DNA of 64,000 nt, from positions 62,001 through 126,000 of the forward strand of contig DATGFN010000062.1 in the NCBI GenBank assembly GCA_035308965.1, read 5' to 3'. The notes beneath the pieces were generated by a model. The model was not told the origin of the DNA, did no database searches, and saw only the letters and a program-made list of their open reading frames with translations. Shown one piece after another: positions 59,828 through 64,000 of this stretch. The translations under genes and the position numbers were made by a program. The stretch is from DASYXZ01 sp035308965 (lineage in GTDB: Bacteria > Acidobacteriota > Terriglobia > UBA7540). Within the stretch, counting starts at the first letter, position 1. The number at the start of each line of letters is the position of its first letter.

Positions 59828-60874
59828 ATGAATATCGAGATCAGACTCCGTGCAGTTCTTATGATGGTTGCTTTGCCTGCGCTCCTGGGGACTTTTGGAA
59901 ATGCAGCTGCGGCCGAAGATGACCAGCCAACCATCGCCAAGGATTCCATTCATGTCTCGTTCACAGCCGGGAGGTCAGGAGCGTTTGAGAAACCCGGCTG
60001 GGTGCCCACCATCGAGTTCCGAGTCAACGGCCCCGTCGTCAGCGGCACCAACTTTAACGTGGAATTCTCACTGCCGGGAAAGAATCCCTGGGTGAAGTTC
60101 GGTTGCCGTGTGCCGGAGACCGAAAAAGGCCGCTGGTGGAAGACAGAATGCGGCGGCGAGGATGTCCCCAACGATAAAGCCGTTACTTACACGGGTCCGG
60201 TTGGAGTGACCATCCGGGCCAGCAACGAACTTACGGGGGCGAATCTGACTCTTTTTACCGGAAAGGTGAAAGTTGGCAGGAATCCAGCCCCGCCCCACGC
60301 CGGCGGCAACTATCAATTTTCGGCGAGCGAGTATTTTGCGGACGATGATTGGAGGATTCCCATCGGCTATGTCTTTTTCGAGAAGGACAACGGTCATATG
60401 GATCAATCATTCCTGCACGCCCTGTTCTGGTATCGCGGCAATCCGGCGGAGGTCGAAGCGCATCTTTTTTACAATGGCAAGGACATCGCCAAATGCAACA
60501 TCGCTGGAAATGGGGCTTCAGACTATAACCCGAAGAAAAATCAGTGGGGGTTCGCAGACTGCGAATTCCTTGGCGTGTACCATACACCACCCGGTCCCGA
60601 CGACCAAGGGTATGATCCCAAATTCGGGCTTAAAGGTAACGCTGGCGACTACGAAGTCAAGGCGCTCATCGTAGGCCATTTGGCGCGATCGATTAAATTC
60701 AAGGTGGATGCCGACGGAAAATTCGACAATGGCATTGCCATCGCCAACAAGCTGGGAAGCAAACGGATCATCGTGCCGGTCCAGGTGATCGGCAGCGCGG
60801 AGACATGGGACAAGACAGCTTGGAAAACCGGCGCGTTCTACGGCAACCCGCTTACGGGCTTTACATCACCTTAG
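59828..60874 (+). CDS. secreted protein of unknown family, paralogue 1
   Basis: About 348 residues. ATG 59828 has GGAGGTG close upstream and opens a signal peptide (LRAVLMMVALPALLGTFGNAAAA). The mature protein begins EDDQPTIAKDSI and is beta-rich, with conserved stretches EFRVNGPVVSGTNFNVEFSLPG, DDWRIPIGYVFFEKDN, LFWYRGNPAEVEAHLFYNGKDI and GDYEVKALIVGHLARSIKF. The C-terminus GKFDNGIAIANKLGSKRIIVPVQV and TAFYGNPLTGF-type block (KTGAFYGNPLTGF) is shared with the next gene. No family recognised and no enzymatic motif seen. Two Cys pairs suggest disulfides. The two paralogues form a tandem set, likely outside the cytoplasm. Confidence 0.8.
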   Translation: MNIEIRLRAVLMMVALPALLGTFGNAAAAEDDQPTIAKDSIHVSFTAGRSGAFEKPGWVPTIEFRVNGPVVSGTNFNVEFSLPGKNPWVKFGCRVPETEKGRWWKTECGGEDVPNDKAVTYTGPVGVTIRASNELTGANLTLFTGKVKVGRNPAPPHAGGNYQFSASEYFADDDWRIPIGYVFFEKDNGHMDQSFLHALFWYRGNPAEVEAHLFYNGKDIAKCNIAGNGASDYNPKKNQWGFADCEFLGVYHTPPGPDDQGYDPKFGLKGNAGDYEVKALIVGHLARSIKFKVDADGKFDNGIAIANKLGSKRIIVPVQVIGSAETWDKTAWKTGAFYGNPLTGFTSP

Positions 60875-61027
60875 TGGAGTGGCGGCGTTGCGAGGCGACC
60901 GTCGCGGTCCATTGTTTCGACTAAATGGAAATGCCGGAAGCAGGTCTCTCTGAGTTGACGCGAGAATCATCTTGAATCATAAGCTGGTTCATTGCCGTGG
61001 TGGCAGGGTCTGCTGAGGAGGTGCAAG

Positions 61028-62095
61028 ATGCAGAGCGGTTGCCGGGCGTGTGTGATTGCGGCGTTGCTTCCCATGGTCTTGCCTGCAATGTTGGCGATCT
61101 TGGGAACTCCAGCTCTGGCCGACGACGAACCGACCATTGCCAAAGACTCCATTCGGACCTATGTCACCACCGCGAGTTGTAATTTCGGTGAGCGTGGTTG
61201 TGAAAAGAATACCAGTTTCCTGAATCCCTACATCGAGTTCAAGGTCAACGGCCCTGTCGCCAGTGGCAGCCAGCTTTCGGTTGAATTCACGGTTCCCGGC
61301 AGGCCTCCCAGGAAATGGGATTGCCCCACCCGCGAGAAACGGAAAGGGGAATTGCTCGAGACGGAGTGCGGTAGCAAAGGAGGGGAGGGGGATAGGGGCT
61401 TCGCCTTCCAGGGCCCTGTTTACACGGGCCCGGTCACCTTCAACATCCACATGCGTAACGAGGTGCAGGGGACGAACGCCAGCGTTTTTGCCGGCAAGAT
61501 GAAGGTAGGGAAGACCTCTTCCAAAAACCCCAATGAAATAACCTACTACGTGGATGAGGATTGGAGAATTCCCATCGGTTACATCTTCCTCGTGAAGGCT
61601 GAGAACAATAACGGCAGCGGAGGCCCCGGGACCTCGATGTTCCATGCGTTACTGTGGTTTCGAGGAACCGCGCGCGACGTTGAGGCCCACGTGCTTTATC
61701 AGGGGAAGGAAGTGGGCAAATCTAATATCTGTTCGGCCGCCGCGACACGCGGAAATAATATGTGGAAAGGATATGACTGCCATTTCGACCATGTATATAA
61801 CCTGAGTGTGCCCCAGGGGTGGCCCGACCAGGGTATACACCTGTTGACCAAGAATCCCGGCGAGTATGAGATCAAGGTGCTGGCGGGTGGCCACCTGACG
61901 CGCTCAATCAAATTCACAGTGGACCAGAACGGTAAGTTTGACAACGGCATCGCAACCGCCAATATGCTGGGTAGCGACAAGGTGATCGTCCCTGTTCAAG
62001 TGCTCGGCGTCGAGGACGGCACATGGAACAAGGCAGCGTGGAAGACCGACGCGTTCTATGGCAATCCGCTCTCGGGCTTTACCGCCGTCCCTTAG
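61028..62095 (+). CDS. secreted protein of unknown family, paralogue 2
   Basis: About 355 residues. ATG 61028 follows GAGGAGGT by 5 nt and opens a signal peptide (VIAALLPMVLPAMLAILGTPALA). After DDEPTIAKDSI the fold matches paralogue 1: EFKVNGPVASGSQLSVEFTVPG, VDEDWRIPIGYIFL, LLWFRGTARDVEAHVLYQGKEVGKSNI, GEYEIKVLAGGHLTRSIKFTVD, GKFDNGIATANMLGSDKVIVPVQVLG and KTDAFYGNPLSGF. It has extra Cys near the N-terminus (CNFGERGCEKN). Function unknown. 153 bp after paralogue 1; a separate ribosome binding site and a tandem duplication are clear. Confidence 0.8.
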   Translation: MQSGCRACVIAALLPMVLPAMLAILGTPALADDEPTIAKDSIRTYVTTASCNFGERGCEKNTSFLNPYIEFKVNGPVASGSQLSVEFTVPGRPPRKWDCPTREKRKGELLETECGSKGGEGDRGFAFQGPVYTGPVTFNIHMRNEVQGTNASVFAGKMKVGKTSSKNPNEITYYVDEDWRIPIGYIFLVKAENNNGSGGPGTSMFHALLWFRGTARDVEAHVLYQGKEVGKSNICSAAATRGNNMWKGYDCHFDHVYNLSVPQGWPDQGIHLLTKNPGEYEIKVLAGGHLTRSIKFTVDQNGKFDNGIATANMLGSDKVIVPVQVLGVEDGTWNKAAWKTDAFYGNPLSGFTAVP

Positions 62096-62197
62096 GCTGG
62101 AATCGGCGCTTTGAGGGTTCGTGGCTGGAGGGCTTCAACCGATTAGCGCTAACCACACGCGCAACTAAAATGCGGGAAGGATAAGGAAATCGCCCCA

Positions 62198-62554
62198 TTA
62201 GTAGCGGATCTTATCGGGTTCTTGAGGACCAGTAGTGAGTGGCTGAACTCGGAGTTCGGAACAAAGACTTCGAAGCATTTTGATGTGCGGATCATCCATG
62301 GCCAGGAACCTGAGGCCTATTTCGCCATTCGGGTTCCTCCATATGATTTCAGCCTTGGCTTGAAATTCTTTGCCCTCCCAATGAAGGCGCAATTCGCATT
62401 TCTGGACCTTGGCGGGGGCATTTTTGCATTCACCCCGGCAACCCAGGACGGCCAACGTATTAAGGGCTATCCTCACCGTTGGGCCATCGGGGGGGAAAAA
62501 CAACTCGGCTTCTCCAATGTAATCGTAACGAGGAACATGGCGCCGGTCTGACAT
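62198..62554 (-). CDS. PilZ-domain protein with degenerate c-di-GMP motif
   Basis: 118 residues, a single PilZ-like barrel. The RxxxR part is present (SDRRHVPRYD). The second motif, normally D/N-x-S-x-x-G, reads NTLAVLGCRGEC, with no Ser at the usual place. AEIIWRNPNGEIGLRFL closes the barrel. It may still bind c-di-GMP weakly or act as a non-binding partner. GGGAGG lies about 14 nt upstream of the ATG. Alone, convergent with the secreted paralogue. Confidence 0.82.
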   Translation of the reverse strand: MSDRRHVPRYDYIGEAELFFPPDGPTVRIALNTLAVLGCRGECKNAPAKVQKCELRLHWEGKEFQAKAEIIWRNPNGEIGLRFLAMDDPHIKMLRSLCSELRVQPLTTGPQEPDKIRY

Positions 62555-62623
62555 AGAGCTTGAGTTTAACCTCCCTTCATGCCGAAATCAATCCGGCAGT
62601 TCCCCGTTTTGATTGGGGGGGGC

Positions 62624-62737
62624 GTGGTGTCGCGGTTTGAATTCGTAGAGCCAAGTTGCCGGAACCCCAGGTCGTGCTTTGGGGCTCGCCAAGTGGCGGC
62701 GTAAAGCCGCCTCTACGTTAGCCTGCTGAGACACCAC
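62624..62737. mobile_element. fold-back element 1 near moaA
   Basis: Inverted ends GTGGTGTC (62624-62631) and GACACCAC (62730-62737), with an inner pair CGTAGAG (62644-62650) / CTCTACG (62711-62717) and an internal GGCGGC/GCCGCC stem. Its left end, GTGGTGTCGCGGTTTGAAT, matches the reverse complement of the right end of element 2 (GTAGTGTCCCGGTTTGAAT), so both belong to one family. No coding capacity. Confidence 0.7.
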
Positions 62738-62746
62738 TTGGGTGGG

Positions 62747-62856
62747 GGTAGTGTCCTAATTCCGCTGGGAGCGCGGGCGTCTCGCCCGCAATCTAATGGA
62801 GAGAAAAGAGCGGGCGAGACGCCCGCGCCCCCAGCGATTCAAACCGGGACACTACC
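62747..62856. mobile_element. fold-back element 2 near moaA
   Basis: Perfect 10-bp ends GGTAGTGTCC (62747-62756) / GGACACTACC (62847-62856). An inner stem of 27 bp with one mismatch pairs 62763-62789 with 62810-62836, including a perfect 19-bp block; loop 20 nt. This is a near-complete hairpin of 110 bp. It resembles the element at 38590-38731. Confidence 0.85.
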
Positions 62857-62917
62857 TGGACGGGCATATGCTTGCCCCGGCTCATTGATTCCGTTACGAT
62901 TATTCTGGGGTCAATAT

Positions 62918-62923
62918 TATAAT
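62918..62923 (+). promoter_or_regulatory. candidate -10 box for moaA
   Basis: TATAAT, with a weak TTACGA 18 nt before it. About 50 nt upstream of the moaA start. Weak promoter evidence. Confidence 0.3.
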
Positions 62924-62975
62924 TAGGACGCGAGATAATTTCGATCAAGGATGAATCGTTCCCATCGGCGCGCTC

Positions 62976-63989
62976 ATGCTGCAAGACATCTACCAACGGC
63001 CCATAAGAGACCTGAGAATATCCGTAACCGACCGGTGCGATTTCCGCTGCACTTATTGCATGCCCTTTGACGAGTATGAGTGGATTGACCGGAAGGAAAT
63101 CCTGACCTTTGAGGAAATCGCAAGGCTGGCAGGGATTTTCGTTCAGTTGGGCGTGAATAAGGTCAGGCTGACTGGCGGCGAACCATTGCTGAGGAAGGAT
63201 TTGGAGAGGCTTGTGGCCAAACTCTCAATCCTGCCCGGGATTAAAGACCTTTGCCTTACGACCAATGGCTCGCACCTGGCGGAGAAGGCCGCCGCGCTGA
63301 AGTCTGCCGGCCTGAAACGCATCAATGTCAGCATCGACACACTCGACCCGGAAAAATTTAAACGAATGACCAAGCGGGGCGACTTGTCTCGAGTGCTGAA
63401 CGGCCTGTTCGCGGCCAAGGAACTTGGACTTACATCCATCAAGATCAACGCGGTCATTGAGCGCGGCGTGAACGATGGCGACATCATCGAGCTGGTGGAA
63501 TTCGCACGCGAGCACCGGTTTGCAATCCGGTTTATTGAATATATGGACGTGGGCAATTCGAACAGTTGGCAGTCGGAAAAGATGATGTCCAAAAAGGAAA
63601 TTCTGGAAACGATTCAGGCGCGTTACTCTTTGAAGGAAGTCGGCCGGGAAGATGGCAGCGCCCCGTCGGTGGACTATCAATTCGTTGACGGGGGCGGCGA
63701 CGTGGGGGTGATCGCCTCTGTCACCGAACCCTTTTGTTCGAGTTGCACCCGGGCGAGATTGACCGCTGACGGCAAACTCGTCACTTGCCTCTTCTCGAAT
63801 GCCGGCTACGACCTGAAAGCCATGTTAAGGGATGGCGCCAGTGATGATGAGATTTCCCGCAAGGTTTCGGCAATCTGGTCGAAACGGTCCGACCGATACT
63901 CCGACGAGAGACTTGAGGCCATGCAGTCGTCTGGCGGCTATCAACCGGCGGCCCACAAGAAAATCGAGATGATCAGGTTGGGTGGCTAA
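62976..63989 (+). CDS. moaA: GTP 3',8-cyclase (molybdenum cofactor biosynthesis)
   Basis: 337 residues. Radical SAM enzyme for the first step of molybdopterin synthesis, converting GTP to 3',8-cyclo-GTP. The N-terminal cluster CDFRCTYC has Cys 21, 25, 28. VRLTGGEPLLRKD follows. The C-terminal second cluster, EPFCSSCTRARLTADGKLVTC, has Cys 254, 257, 271. The protein ends MIRLGG, the functional Gly-Gly tail. Intact and close to family length. The partner genes (moaC and others) are not seen before the window ends. Confidence 0.97.
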   Translation: MLQDIYQRPIRDLRISVTDRCDFRCTYCMPFDEYEWIDRKEILTFEEIARLAGIFVQLGVNKVRLTGGEPLLRKDLERLVAKLSILPGIKDLCLTTNGSHLAEKAAALKSAGLKRINVSIDTLDPEKFKRMTKRGDLSRVLNGLFAAKELGLTSIKINAVIERGVNDGDIIELVEFAREHRFAIRFIEYMDVGNSNSWQSEKMMSKKEILETIQARYSLKEVGREDGSAPSVDYQFVDGGGDVGVIASVTEPFCSSCTRARLTADGKLVTCLFSNAGYDLKAMLRDGASDDEISRKVSAIWSKRSDRYSDERLEAMQSSGGYQPAAHKKIEMIRLGG

Positions 63990-64000
63990 CTCCGCGTGAG

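Larger units (their letters stand above)
62555..62975. other. repeat-filled intergenic region between PilZ gene and moaA
   Basis: About 420 bp, mostly two adjacent fold-back elements (62624-62737 and 62747-62856). The last 120 bp before moaA hold a TATAAT at 62918-62923. No molybdenum-cofactor riboswitch could be recognised. Confidence 0.65.

Overview
The window is about 64 kb of moderately GC-rich bacterial chromosome. It carries housekeeping genes (serS, cca, dinB, prmC, prfA, lon, queG, moaA) between secreted beta-propeller proteins, a Ser/Thr kinase fused to a PD40 propeller, a TonB receptor with a carboxypeptidase-regulatory-like N-terminus, a PQQ dehydrogenase with a dihaem cytochrome, and a large exopolysaccharide locus. 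This mix, with many TTG/GTG codons upstream of better starts and abundant intergenic repeats, best fits an Acidobacteriota soil bacterium. That placement is inference; there is no rRNA, tRNA or other taxonomic marker here. No phage, insertion sequence with a transposase, CRISPR array or tRNA was seen.

Layout. 0-8 kb: end of an alpha/beta hydrolase, serS, a secreted creatininase-family amidohydrolase, a small membrane protein, a 1067-residue BNR-repeat protein and a secreted thioredoxin-like protein. 8-16.5 kb: a minus-strand information-processing block (dinB, RNase H-like exonuclease, cca; GIY-YIG protein; DUF1385, prfA, Uma2, prmC) and a zinc-ribbon protein. 16.5-38.5 kb: a polysaccharide locus with two family-2 glycosyltransferases, a polyprenyl-phosphate sugar transferase, a three-gene set (helical-barrel protein, AsnB, GT4), a second AsnB, a cytochrome c/PQQ dehydrogenase pair, and a seven-gene minus-strand operon (O-antigen ligase, two tandem MurJ-like flippases, methyltransferase, CmcI-like protein, GT4, Trm112-type methyltransferase). 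38.5-48 kb: lon, an MscS channel, superoxide dismutase, a Dabb protein, a TonB receptor overlapping queG, and a cupin. 48-56.8 kb: a sensor kinase/response regulator pair, a SnoaL-like protein, the kinase-propeller fusion and an SMP-30-like propeller. 57-64 kb: a COG1964-type radical SAM enzyme that is a candidate lipid-crosslinking enzyme, two tandem secreted paralogues of unknown family, a PilZ protein and moaA.

The polysaccharide genes form a plausible pathway. The sugar transferase loads the first sugar on the lipid carrier, the glycosyltransferases extend it, AsnB and methyltransferases decorate sugars, a MurJ-like protein flips the lipid-linked unit, and the O-antigen ligase family protein polymerises or transfers it.

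The most striking non-genic signal is repeat DNA. Tracts of degenerate tandem heptamers (one of octamers) occur between genes, at gene ends and four times inside the intact queG frame, where they encode extra peptide. There is also a family of fold-back elements (38.6 and 62.6-62.9 kb), a 93-bp palindrome at 3.8 kb, and a ~166-bp direct repeat around the SnoaL gene whose central hairpin carries a compensatory base-pair change. Other points are a glycosyltransferase whose N-terminal membrane segment appears to start at CTG, and the candidate membrane-spanning-lipid radical SAM enzyme.
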